A DNA stretch of 64,000 bases from Gemmobacter lanyuensis (GTDB lineage: Bacteria > Pseudomonadota > Alphaproteobacteria > Rhodobacterales > Rhodobacteraceae): contig NZ_BMYQ01000001.1 in assembly GCF_014652355.1 (NCBI RefSeq), forward strand, positions 184,180-248,179. The letters run 5' to 3'. Position 1 is the first letter of the stretch, and every line of letters begins with the position of its first letter. Positions 34,012 through 42,771 of this stretch are shown here, piece by piece. The notes below the pieces were generated by a model. It did not search any database and was not told the DNA's origin. It saw only the letters and a list, made by a program, of their open reading frames with translations. The position numbers and the translations under genes are program-made.

Positions 34012-34800
34012 ATGTCCACCAACGCGATGAACGTGGCAAAGACCGGGCTGAATGCCCAGCAGACCCGGCTTCAGGTGATTTCCAACAACCTGGCCAACGT
34101 GAATACGACCGGTTTCAAACGCGACCGGGCCAATTTCGAAACGCTGCTTTACCAAGTCACCCGACCCGCAGGGGCGCCCACCTCGGATACCACGAGCCTC
34201 ACCTCGCCGCTGGCCGTGGGGACCGGGGTCCGGGTTGTCAGCACAGACAAGCTGTTCACGCAGGGCGCGCTGTCCACCACCGACAACGCGCTGGATGTGG
34301 CCATCGACGGGCAGGGGTTCCTGCAGGTGCTGCTGCCTGATGGCCGCATCGGCTATACCCGCGACGGGGCGCTGTCGCGCAATGCCGACGGCACGCTGAC
34401 CACGGCGTCGGGCTATGTGCTGCAACCCGAAATCACCATCCCCGAAGAGGCCACCCAGATCGTCATCTCCTCTGACGGCATCGTCAGCGTGCAGACCCAG
34501 GGTGAGGCCCAGATGCAGGAGGTGGGCCAGATCACCCTGGCCAGCTTTGCCAACCCCCGCGGTCTGGAACCCGGCGGCGAGAACCTGCTGCTGGAAACCA
34601 CCGCCAGCGGCCCCGCCAATGTGACCGCCCCGCTTGAGGCGGGGATGGGCAAGATGGTGCAGGGCGCGCTTGAGGGGTCAAACGTCAACGTCGTGCAAGA
34701 GCTGGTCGACATGATCGAAACCCAGCGCGCTTACGAAGTCAGCTCCAAGGCCATCAGCGCCGCCGACGAGATGATGAAATTCGCTTCGAACAATCTCTGA
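34012..34800 (+). CDS. flgG: Flagellar distal rod protein FlgG
   Basis: This is the 262-residue distal rod subunit. It has the near-invariant N-terminus KTGLNAQQTRLQVISNNLAN (about 8-27) and the C-terminal segment EGSNVNVVQELVDMIETQRA. The start follows CAGGAGAGCGCG. It has its own sigma-54 promoter and leads flgG-H-I-J-K-L. Confidence 0.96.
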   Translation: MSTNAMNVAKTGLNAQQTRLQVISNNLANVNTTGFKRDRANFETLLYQVTRPAGAPTSDTTSLTSPLAVGTGVRVVSTDKLFTQGALSTTDNALDVAIDGQGFLQVLLPDGRIGYTRDGALSRNADGTLTTASGYVLQPEITIPEEATQIVISSDGIVSVQTQGEAQMQEVGQITLASFANPRGLEPGGENLLLETTASGPANVTAPLEAGMGKMVQGALEGSNVNVVQELVDMIETQRAYEVSSKAISAADEMMKFASNNL

Positions 34801-34817
34801 CAGCCAAGGGTCTTCCG

Positions 34818-35477
34818 ATGCTGAAACGCCTTACCTTTGCCCTTTGCCTGCTGCCCATGGCCTGCTCGACCTATATCGAGGACAAGGCATCGGACGACTT
34901 CGCCCCCGTGATGCCCGAACCGGCCAGCTTTGTCGAACCTCAGGCCGTGACCGGCGGCATCTATACCGCAAGTTCCCCGGGGCTGTTCGCGTCAGACCGC
35001 CGGGCGGCGCGGGCCGGGGATATTCTGACCGTGCAATTCACCGAGAAATTCGCGGCCTCGAAATCCCAAAGCGCGCGGGGGTCGCGGTCGAACGAATATG
35101 AGATCGACCTGCCCAACCTTGTTACCGGCGGGTTTGATGATGGCCAGCTGTCCAATTCCACCGATCAGAGCTTTGCCGGGTCGGGTGGGGCGCAGCAGTC
35201 GAATTCGCTGACGGGCCGCCTGTCGGTGATCGTCGCGCGCGAATTCCCCAATGGCACGCTGGAAATCATCGGGCAGAAGAAACTGACGCTGAACAATGGC
35301 AATGAATATGTCCGCCTGACCGGGATCGTGCGGCCCGAAGACATCAATGCCGACAACGTCGTGTTGTCAGAGCGCATCGCCAATGCCGATATCCGCTATG
35401 TCGGGGCGGGCGACACCGCCGATACCGCGCGGCCCGGTTGGGTGCGCCGCTTCCTTGCCATGGCGTCGCCGCTATGA
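34818..35477 (+). CDS. flgH: Flagellar L-ring lipoprotein FlgH
   Basis: FlgH forms the outer-membrane L ring. The 219-residue protein has a lipoprotein signal (LCLLPMAC, Cys at about residue 15), and the family core covers about 55-200, with [20 protein letters not shown] and the later [20 protein letters not shown]. Its stop overlaps the flgI start by four bases. Confidence 0.95.
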   Translation: MLKRLTFALCLLPMACSTYIEDKASDDFAPVMPEPASFVEPQAVTGGIYTASSPGLFASDRRAARAGDILTVQFTEKFAASKSQSARGSRSNEYEIDLPNLVTGGFDDGQLSNSTDQSFAGSGGAQQSNSLTGRLSVIVAREFPNGTLEIIGQKKLTLNNGNEYVRLTGIVRPEDINADNVVLSERIANADIRYVGAGDTADTARPGWVRRFLAMASPL

Positions 35478-36598
35478 TCTGGGGGCGCATCATCCTGGTC
35501 GCCGCGGCGCTGGCGCTTCCGGCGCTGCCTGCGGGCGCCGACCGTCTGAAAGACATCGCCAAGGTCGCGGGCGTGCGGTCGAACCCGCTTCTGGGCTATG
35601 GCATCGTGGTGGGCCTGTCCGGCACGGGCGATGGCAATTCGGGCCTGACGCTGCAATCCATGCAGTCCATGATTTCGCGGCTGGGCCTTGAACTCGATAC
35701 GGCCGAGATCGATGCCAAGAACGCCGCCGCCGTCATGGTCACGGCCGAACTGCCGCCCTTCACCAAGCTGGGCCAGCAGATCGACGTGACGGTTTCGACC
35801 GTGGGCAAGGCCAAATCGCTGCAAGGCGGCACGCTGCTCATGACCCCGCTGATGGGCGCCGATGGCGAGGTCTATGCCGTGGCCCAAGGCAATCTGGTGG
35901 TGGGCGGAATGGGCGTAGAAGGGGCAGACGGATCGTCCCTGACCGTCAATATCCCGACGGTGGGCCGTGTGCCGGGGGGGGGCGCGGTCGAACGTATGGT
36001 CGAAAGCCCCTTTGCCAGCAGCGACATGGTGGTGCTGAACCTCAACAAACCCGACTTCTCGACCGCCGCCGCCGCGGCCAAGGCCATCAACCAGACTTTC
36101 GGGCCGGATGTGGCTGAACCCATCGACGGGACCTCGATCAAGGTGGCCGCCCCCTATGATCCGGGTCAGCGCGTGACCTTCATGGGGCTGCTCGAAAATG
36201 TCGAGGTTGTGCCCGATGCCGCGCAGGCGAAGGTGGTGATCAATTCGCGCACCGGGACCATCGTGATCGGGGGGAATGTCAAGGTCAGCCCCGCCGCCGT
36301 GACCCATGGGTCGCTGACGGTACGCGTGACCGAAGACCAGAACGTTGCGCAGGGGGCGACGGTGGTGGCCGGGAACGGCGCGACGGTGGTGGCCCCCGGC
36401 GCCCCGGTCGTGACGCCCAACAGCACCATCACCGCCAATCAGCAACCGGCGCGGGCCTTCGTCTTCGACCCTGGTGTCTCGCTGTCGTCGCTGGTCGATT
36501 CCATCAATGCCGTGGGCGCAACCCCCGCCGATCTGGTCGGTATCCTTGAGGCCCTGCGCGAAGCGGGCGCCCTGCGCGCCGAACTTGTGGTGATCTGA
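35474..36598 (+). CDS. flgI: Flagellar P-ring protein FlgI
   Basis: FlgI forms the periplasmic P ring around the rod. The 374-residue protein has a signal peptide (about 1-21) followed by the strongly conserved [20 protein letters not shown] and [14 protein letters not shown] 35474, overlapping the flgH stop, gives the proper signal peptide; the longer frame from 35438 does not. Its chaperone FlgA is encoded 15 kb upstream. Confidence 0.96.
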   Translation: MIWGRIILVAAALALPALPAGADRLKDIAKVAGVRSNPLLGYGIVVGLSGTGDGNSGLTLQSMQSMISRLGLELDTAEIDAKNAAAVMVTAELPPFTKLGQQIDVTVSTVGKAKSLQGGTLLMTPLMGADGEVYAVAQGNLVVGGMGVEGADGSSLTVNIPTVGRVPGGGAVERMVESPFASSDMVVLNLNKPDFSTAAAAAKAINQTFGPDVAEPIDGTSIKVAAPYDPGQRVTFMGLLENVEVVPDAAQAKVVINSRTGTIVIGGNVKVSPAAVTHGSLTVRVTEDQNVAQGATVVAGNGATVVAPGAPVVTPNSTITANQQPARAFVFDPGVSLSSLVDSINAVGATPADLVGILEALREAGALRAELVVI

Positions 36599-36606
36599 GG
36601 TCCGGT

Positions 36607-36912
36607 ATGAAACTTGACACTGCCCCCCTTCTCGGCCTTGCCCCTGCGCCTGGTTTGCAGCCCGCGCGCGGCAATGATGCCGCCGCCATCGCGCAGGTCG
36701 CGAAGGGCTTTGAGGAACTTTTCCTCGGCCTGCTCCTAAAATCCGGCCGCGCGGCATCGTTGGGAGAAGATATCGCCGGCAGCAATGCGGTGACCGCCAC
36801 GCGCGACATGCTGGACGCGCAACTTGCGCGCGAAGGTGCCCAGCGTGCCGGTTTCGGCATCGCCGAAGCGGTTGCACGCCAGTTTTCGCCCAATCTTCAC
36901 GGGAAGGGGTAA
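36607..36912 (+). CDS. flgJ: Rod-binding protein FlgJ, short form
   Basis: This 101-residue protein corresponds only to the N-terminal rod-scaffold half of enteric FlgJ (VAKGFEELFLGLLLKSGRAA, about 31-50). The C-terminal peptidoglycan hydrolase domain is absent. This short form is usual in alphaproteobacteria; R. sphaeroides uses a separate lytic transglycosylase (SltF), which I do not see in the window. It sits between flgI and flgK with short gaps. Confidence 0.88.
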   Translation: MKLDTAPLLGLAPAPGLQPARGNDAAAIAQVAKGFEELFLGLLLKSGRAASLGEDIAGSNAVTATRDMLDAQLAREGAQRAGFGIAEAVARQFSPNLHGKG

Positions 36913-36915
36913 GAC

Positions 36916-39900
36916 ATGTCTTCGCTGCTTGATATCGCCCGCAGCGGCCTGATGGCCTACCAGAATGCCCTTGCGGTCGCTGGCGAGAACATCAGCAATG
37001 TCAACACCGAAGGCTATGTACGCCAAAACGTTCAGCTTTCCAATCAGCCCGGGGCGCAGGCCTCGCCGCTGTGGCAGCCTTCGGGGGGCGGTGGTGTCAC
37101 GGTTGAAGAGGTTCAGCGCGCCTTTTCCGAACTTCTGGCAAACCGTGCGCGCCGCGCCGAAGGCGCAGAGGTTTCGGCCCAGACCCGCGTTGATTACACC
37201 GCCTCGATCGAAAATCTGCTGATCCCCGGCAAGGGCGGGATCGACACCTCGATGCAGGAATTCTTTTCGGCGCTGTCGGATCTGTCTTCCAGCCCCGCCA
37301 GCCTCCCGCTTCGGCAGGTGACGATGCAGGCGGGCGGGTCGCTTGCGGCGGCCGTGGTGCAGGTGGCCACGGGCCTGTCCACCCTGCGCGAGGATCTGGC
37401 CTTTGCCGCAGGCCAGACCGCCAGCCAGACCCAGGGCCTTCTGTCGGATCTGGCCAAGCTGCAGGAACAGATGCTGGCGCAGTCGACCGGCAGCATGACC
37501 GCCAATGCCATGGCCACGCAGCGCGACGCCATTCTGGACCGCATCGGCCAGAATATCGGGATTTCGGTCAGCTTCGATGACCGGGGCCGGGCGGAGGTCA
37601 GTCTGGGGGAAAGCGGCATCCTGCTGGTCGAACGGGCCACGGCGGCCAAGCTGAGCGTTCAGGTCGACGACCGGCTGTCGCTTGTCGTTGATGGTCCGAG
37701 CGGGCGAACCGAAACCCGCCTGATGACATCGGGCAAGATGGAGGGCTTGTCGCAGGCGCTTGGCGCGCTGGACTATGCCATCAGCGAACTGGATGAATTC
37801 GCCCGCCGCATGGCCGATGCCATGAACGGGGTGCAGACGGCTGGGCATGACCTGAACGGCGATCCTGGCGCGGCCATGTTCAGCCTGTCGGGCTGGCAGG
37901 CGACGCCCGGTGTGACCAATCAGGGGCTGACGCAGCTCCAGATCCGCCCGGGCGCCGGCACGGCGGGGGACGGGGCGCTGACGCTGGTCCGCAGCGGCAG
38001 TCTCTGGGAGGCGACCGACGCCTCGGGCGCGGTCCTTGGCACCGGGGCAAACCGGTTGAGCCTGCCGGGCCTTGAAATCGAACTGTCGGGCACCGCCGCC
38101 GAAGGGGACCGTTTCACCATCGACAGGACAGACGGCAAGGCGATCAACATGACCTTCCTTCTGTCGAATGCCCGGGAGGTGGCCGCAGCGGCCTCGGCCC
38201 TGGTGCAGCCCCTTCCGGCCAATGGCGGCAGCGCCGCCCTGACCATGATCCCGGCGACCATTCCCGAGGCAACCGCGGTTGACCTGCCGGATCTGCTGTC
38301 GGCAGGCAAGACGGCCTCGGATGCCGTGACGCTGTTGCAAAGCGGCGTGGTTGCGCGCATTCCGGCCAGCGGCGGCAGCCTGAACCTCGCCGCTCTGGGC
38401 CAGCAATCGACGGTCGAGTTTGCGCTGACGCCGGGGGCTCTGGATGCGGCCACCGCGTTGACCGTCACTGCGGGCGGAACCTCCTACAGCTTTGACCTGT
38501 CGGTCATGGCCGATGGATCGGCCCGGCCTTCGGGCTGGACGGGCGGCGATCTGGCAGAGGCGCTGAATTCGGGCGCCCTGCTGGCGGGCGGGCAGACGCT
38601 GGCACAGCTGGGCCTGCGCGCGGCGGGGGCGGGTGGGCAATTCTCGCTCGCGTCAGGCAATGCCGCCATCACGGCGGGCGATCTGACCGGACCGGGCCTT
38701 GCGCTGGCGGGCACGGCGGTACCGGGCAGCCCCGTCGGGGGCGATGTGCAGGTCTTTACCCGCAATGGTGTGCATCTGGCCGGAAGCCCGCTCACGCCCG
38801 CGCAGGCGGCGTCGCTTCTGACCGAGGCAAACGGCTTTCTGCCCGGCGCCACCTATGATGCGACGCGCCTGAACACCGGCTACCGCGGGATGGAGGCCGA
38901 TGTCGTGACCCTTCCGGGGCGCGAGGAGGCCACGGTCGCACTGGCCGGAATTGCCAGCTGGTCGGGCAGCCTCCCGGCTGCCGCCACCCCCCCGCAGGTG
39001 GTGCAGCTGTCGCGCACGGGCGAAGGCACGGCCCCCATCACCGTGCCCGAGGGCGCGACCGCCGCGCTGGCCGCCGCGCGCATGAACGGCGCGCTGCCGG
39101 GGCTTACCGCAACGGCCACGACCGCGGTGCAGCTGAGCGCGACGGACGGCACTTTGACCTTCGAACTGTCGGGCGACAATTCAACCCCCATCACCCTGTC
39201 TGCCCGCGTGGCGGGTGGCGACATGACGGCGGTTGCAGGACAGATCAACCGCGTCGCCACCGTCACCGGCCTGCGGGCCGAGGTGGCGCCGGACCGGAGC
39301 CGTCTGCTCATGGTCAGCGACACCGGTGCGACGATCACCCTTGGCAGCTTCCGGCATGATGCGGGCGGCACGCTGTCCATTGCCGAGGCCACGCCCGAAG
39401 GCAGCCTTCTGGGCGGCAGTGTCGCGCTCGGGGCGGGGCTGTCCTCGGCGCGGATCACCGGGCGGGTGGAGTTGACGTCGCCCGAAGACTTTTCGGTCAC
39501 GCAGGCGGGGGTGACCACCGCCTCGGCCGTGGACGGGCTGGAAGGCGGGTTGATTGCCCGGACCAGCAGCAATGCCGGGGCCACGCAGGCGCTGTCCTTC
39601 CGCTTTGATGCGGCACTGGACGGGGCCGGTACCAGCGCCGATGGCACGACGGCGACCGCCGCAGGCACCCAATACAGCGTCACGCTGGGGGGCAAGACGG
39701 TCAGTGTCGATGCCGGGATGATCGGGGCGGCCGATGCCGCCGATGTCACCCGTGCCCTGGCCACCGCGCTGCGTGCGGGCACGCCGGATGTGACATTGAC
39801 AGGCGTTGCCGTCCCCGGCTTGCCGCCTGATGGCGCGGCGCTGGATCTGACCGTCGATGGCCAGACCTACCAGCTGTCGATGCAGAATGGCACGCCGGTG

Positions 39901-41010
39901 GTGACCGGGCCGGAACCTGGCCGGGTGCAGGCGTCCTTTGATGCGTCGAACCGTCTGACGCTCAGACTCACCGGCACCACCGACGGCAGCGGCATCGGCC
40001 TGAAGCCCAGTGCAGACAGCGCGGCGCGGGCCTTCGGCCTTGCCTCCAGCGACGGGCCGATGATGCGGGTCCGTGGCGGCGGGGTCAGTGCGGCAGGCCT
40101 GCCCGCAGGCGGTGCGACCTTGCGGGTGTCTGTCGCCGGGAATGTCTATTCGTTGCAGGTGATGAACTTTGGCGGCACCGTACAGGTGCAGACGCCTGCT
40201 GGCTTTCCGGGGGCGGCTTCGGTCGGGGCGGACGGCGCGATCAGCCTGCTGCTGCCTGCCCACGCCGGGTCGGTGGCCGTGGGCCCGCCGCCCGAAGCGG
40301 GGTTCGATACGCTGGGGGCCAGCGTGGCCGCGACGGGCGACAGCCTGACCATGACATCGGCCGACGGCGGTGCGCTGATGGTGTCCGCCGGGGCGACCGC
40401 CCTGTCCGGGAACCGGCTGCAACTGGATGGCCTGCCGCCCGAGGATCTGCTGGTCGCCATGACCGGCAGCGGCACCCTGCGCCTTGCAGGCGGTCTTGAG
40501 GCGGAAGCACCCGCATCCGCCAATGTCGAGCTGCGCGTTCTGGATGCCGGGCGCAAACAGGTGGGCCTGTTCGACAGCATCACGGGCGACCAGATCGCTG
40601 CGACCTTCCTTGGTGCAGACGGCCGGGCCACGCTGGCAGGTTATTCCATCAACCTTGGGCAGGGGGCGCAGACGGGCGACCGCTATGCCCTGACGCGCAC
40701 TGGCGCCGGATCGGCGGATGGCAGCAACCTTGAAAACTTCCTGTCCTTCTGGACGGGGGATGAAAGCATGACCACGCGCTTTGCGGTCTTTCTGTCCGAT
40801 ATCGGCAGCAGCACCTCTGCCGCGAAAAGCCGGCTCTCTGCCGCGCAGACCCAGAACATGTCGGCGCAATCGGCCAAGGCAGAGCTCTCTGCCGTCGATC
40901 TGGATACCGAGGCCGCCAATCTGCTGGAACTCCAGCAGGCCTATCAGGGCAATGCCCAGGCCCTGGGCGTGGCGCGCGACCTGTTTGAGACCCTACTGAA
41001 AGCTCTCTGA
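36916..41010 (+). CDS. flgK: Hook-filament junction protein FlgK, very large
   Basis: FlgK (HAP1) joins hook and filament. Both ends are typical: the N-terminus has ARSGLMAYQNALAVAGENIS (about 8-27), and the C-terminus has LDTEAANLLELQQAYQGNAQ. The protein is 1364 residues against roughly 550 in enterobacteria. The extra part (about 330-1290) is Ala/Gly/Thr-rich and beta-like, with few charged helices, and would extend outward from the junction. It is one open frame without signs of fusion or frameshift. It starts three bases after flgJ and ends two bases before flgL. Confidence 0.93.
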   Translation: MSSLLDIARSGLMAYQNALAVAGENISNVNTEGYVRQNVQLSNQPGAQASPLWQPSGGGGVTVEEVQRAFSELLANRARRAEGAEVSAQTRVDYTASIENLLIPGKGGIDTSMQEFFSALSDLSSSPASLPLRQVTMQAGGSLAAAVVQVATGLSTLREDLAFAAGQTASQTQGLLSDLAKLQEQMLAQSTGSMTANAMATQRDAILDRIGQNIGISVSFDDRGRAEVSLGESGILLVERATAAKLSVQVDDRLSLVVDGPSGRTETRLMTSGKMEGLSQALGALDYAISELDEFARRMADAMNGVQTAGHDLNGDPGAAMFSLSGWQATPGVTNQGLTQLQIRPGAGTAGDGALTLVRSGSLWEATDASGAVLGTGANRLSLPGLEIELSGTAAEGDRFTIDRTDGKAINMTFLLSNAREVAAAASALVQPLPANGGSAALTMIPATIPEATAVDLPDLLSAGKTASDAVTLLQSGVVARIPASGGSLNLAALGQQSTVEFALTPGALDAATALTVTAGGTSYSFDLSVMADGSARPSGWTGGDLAEALNSGALLAGGQTLAQLGLRAAGAGGQFSLASGNAAITAGDLTGPGLALAGTAVPGSPVGGDVQVFTRNGVHLAGSPLTPAQAASLLTEANGFLPGATYDATRLNTGYRGMEADVVTLPGREEATVALAGIASWSGSLPAAATPPQVVQLSRTGEGTAPITVPEGATAALAAARMNGALPGLTATATTAVQLSATDGTLTFELSGDNSTPITLSARVAGGDMTAVAGQINRVATVTGLRAEVAPDRSRLLMVSDTGATITLGSFRHDAGGTLSIAEATPEGSLLGGSVALGAGLSSARITGRVELTSPEDFSVTQAGVTTASAVDGLEGGLIARTSSNAGATQALSFRFDAALDGAGTSADGTTATAAGTQYSVTLGGKTVSVDAGMIGAADAADVTRALATALRAGTPDVTLTGVAVPGLPPDGAALDLTVDGQTYQLSMQNGTPVVTGPEPGRVQASFDASNRLTLRLTGTTDGSGIGLKPSADSAARAFGLASSDGPMMRVRGGGVSAAGLPAGGATLRVSVAGNVYSLQVMNFGGTVQVQTPAGFPGAASVGADGAISLLLPAHAGSVAVGPPPEAGFDTLGASVAATGDSLTMTSADGGALMVSAGATALSGNRLQLDGLPPEDLLVAMTGSGTLRLAGGLEAEAPASANVELRVLDAGRKQVGLFDSITGDQIAATFLGADGRATLAGYSINLGQGAQTGDRYALTRTGAGSADGSNLENFLSFWTGDESMTTRFAVFLSDIGSSTSAAKSRLSAAQTQNMSAQSAKAELSAVDLDTEAANLLELQQAYQGNAQALGVARDLFETLLKAL

Positions 41011-41012
41011 TC

Positions 41013-42260
41013 ATGACCATTGGCAATGCCCTCTATACCCGCTTCACCACGACGCGGTTCGACAGCATCAACAGCGAGCTGAACGCGCTGCAGGGGCAGA
41101 TCGCCGAGGGCACAAACGACGCGCGCCCCTCGGCCGATCCGACGCGGGCGGCCATGCTGTCTGCCGCGCGGGACCAACAGGCGCTGATCAAGAGCTATGC
41201 CTCCAATGCCGCCAGCGCCGACAACCGCCTGTCGCTGGCCGACGCGGCCATGGGCGAGATGTCGGCCCTGATGCGGCAGGTCAAGGACGTCGCCCTGCAG
41301 ATGGCCAATACCGCGACTTCGGAGATCGGTTATGCCACCCTGCGCAGCGAGGCGGCGCAGCTGCGCGAGGCGCTGGTGGGCGTGGCCAATACGCGCGATG
41401 CCGCAGGCCAACCGCTGTTTTCGGGCCTCTCCAGCGAAACCCCGTTCCGTGTGACGCCGCAAGGCGTGACCTATGGTGGAGACACCGGCCAGACCCAGGT
41501 CCAGATTTCAGAGAGTCTGCGGGTGATGACCGGGCTGAGCGGGGCGGATCTGCTGATGTCGGTTCCGACCGAACAGGGGGTGCGCAGCGTCTTTGACATC
41601 TTCAAGGATCTCGACACCTCGATGTCTACCCTGGCCAGCACCGTCGCCCGGTCTTCGGCCATGTCGGGGGCCAGACTGGATCTCACCACCTCGACCCATC
41701 CCAAACCGGTGACCTTCACCCTGTCCGGCCCTGCGGGCGAGGCAGAGGTGGATGTTTTGCCTCAGACCGGCGCGCCGGGCCCGGTGATTGACGCGATCAA
41801 TGCACAAACTTCGAAGACGGGGGTGAAGGCTCGCCTCGCGGAAGACGGGATCGGCATCCTTCTTGCAGCAACCGGAACGATTGCCGTGTCCGGGTTTTCG
41901 GCAGAGGAGGATGAAGGTGTGATGGCGAAATTCCAGGCGACAGAAGGGTCAGGGGGGCCGGTGCAGGCGCTGCGATCGGCGCGCATGTCCAATGACTCGA
42001 TCCTCGCGGCGCTGAACGACGCGCTTGACCATCTGTCCGATCAGCAGGGTCGGCTGGGGTCGGTGGCGGCCCAGGTCGATGCCCAGGGAAAGCGCCTTGT
42101 CGAGCGGCAGGCCACCGTCGATCAGGCGGTCTCGGGGCTTAACGACCTTGATCTTGCGGCAGCCTCGACGCGGTTGGCGCAGCTTATGACGTCGCAGCAG
42201 GCAGCGATGCAGACCTACTCGATGATCACAAGCAAAACCCTGTTCGATTACCTCGGCTGA
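41013..42260 (+). CDS. flgL: Hook-filament junction protein FlgL
   Basis: This is the 415-residue HAP3 protein. The flagellin-like N-terminus has YTRFTTTRFDSINSELNALQ (about 7-26), and the helical C-terminus has LDLAAASTRLAQLMTSQQAA. Between them is a variable domain. It starts two bases after flgK and ends the flgG-L unit; a hairpin follows. Confidence 0.92.
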   Translation: MTIGNALYTRFTTTRFDSINSELNALQGQIAEGTNDARPSADPTRAAMLSAARDQQALIKSYASNAASADNRLSLADAAMGEMSALMRQVKDVALQMANTATSEIGYATLRSEAAQLREALVGVANTRDAAGQPLFSGLSSETPFRVTPQGVTYGGDTGQTQVQISESLRVMTGLSGADLLMSVPTEQGVRSVFDIFKDLDTSMSTLASTVARSSAMSGARLDLTTSTHPKPVTFTLSGPAGEAEVDVLPQTGAPGPVIDAINAQTSKTGVKARLAEDGIGILLAATGTIAVSGFSAEEDEGVMAKFQATEGSGGPVQALRSARMSNDSILAALNDALDHLSDQQGRLGSVAAQVDAQGKRLVERQATVDQAVSGLNDLDLAAASTRLAQLMTSQQAAMQTYSMITSKTLFDYLG

Positions 42261-42291
42261 CACGGGTCCGAAGCGGGCCAGACGAACGGAT

Positions 42292-42312
42292 GCCGGAATC
42301 CATCCTTCCGGC
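42292..42312 (+). terminator. Hairpin after flgL
   Basis: GCCGGAA, loop of seven bases, TTCCGGC is a perfect 7-bp stem 32 bases after the flgL stop. No T-run follows, so it would be a weak or factor-assisted terminator. Confidence 0.45.
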
Positions 42313-42314
42313 TA

Positions 42315-42343
42315 ATCACATATTCACCTTCTCCTGCCGTTTC
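42315..42343 (+). promoter_or_regulatory. FliA-type promoter of the chemotaxis operon
   Basis: TCAC, 16 bases, then GCCGTTTC, 32 bases before the first gene of the operon. The -10 block matches the other late promoters; the -35 block is the CTCAC-like variant. Confidence 0.5.
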
Positions 42344-42374
42344 TACCTGCAGGACCATCATCGGGGCAGATGCG

Positions 42375-42683
42375 ATGCTTTCCAAGACCTACCACCTGAA
42401 ATTCCCTAGTCTCGACGCTGCGCAGATTGCTGCCCCCTTTGTCGTCGAGGCCCTGGGGAATGCGATTCCGGCCTGCAACCTGAACGGGTTGAACGTGCTG
42501 ATCAGCAAGGAAGGGGACGTGTCGATCAATGTCTTCTTCCCCGGAATTTCCGATCTGAAGACCTTCGAGAAAAACCACGGCGGTTTCCTCGAGACCATGA
42601 AAAAGACCTTCCTGTTCAAATCCACCGGCTTCGACGGTGTCTGCATCTTCAACTACGACCGCAACGCCGACGAAGCAGCGTGA
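42375..42683 (+). CDS. Small protein of unknown function heading the chemotaxis operon
   Basis: This is a 102-residue soluble protein I do not recognise. The pattern of strands and helices (YHLKFPSLD, VSINVFFPGISDLKTFEK, FLETMKKTF, VCIFNYDRN) is compatible with a small ferredoxin-like or antibiotic-monooxygenase-like alpha/beta fold, but no catalytic motif is visible. It lies about 90 bases before cheA4, behind the late promoter, and is probably co-transcribed with the chemotaxis genes. Confidence 0.65.
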   Translation: MLSKTYHLKFPSLDAAQIAAPFVVEALGNAIPACNLNGLNVLISKEGDVSINVFFPGISDLKTFEKNHGGFLETMKKTFLFKSTGFDGVCIFNYDRNADEAA

Positions 42684-42771
42684 CGGCCGGTCAGGATGAA
42701 GGGCAGGGGTGCGCGATGGCACAGGACGGCAACAAGCGCGGCGTGATGCACGCCCATCGGGAGGCGCGACC

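Noticed and set aside
36607-36912. flgJ as a truncated, broken gene
   Set aside because: The short form without the hydrolase domain is the normal alphaproteobacterial FlgJ.
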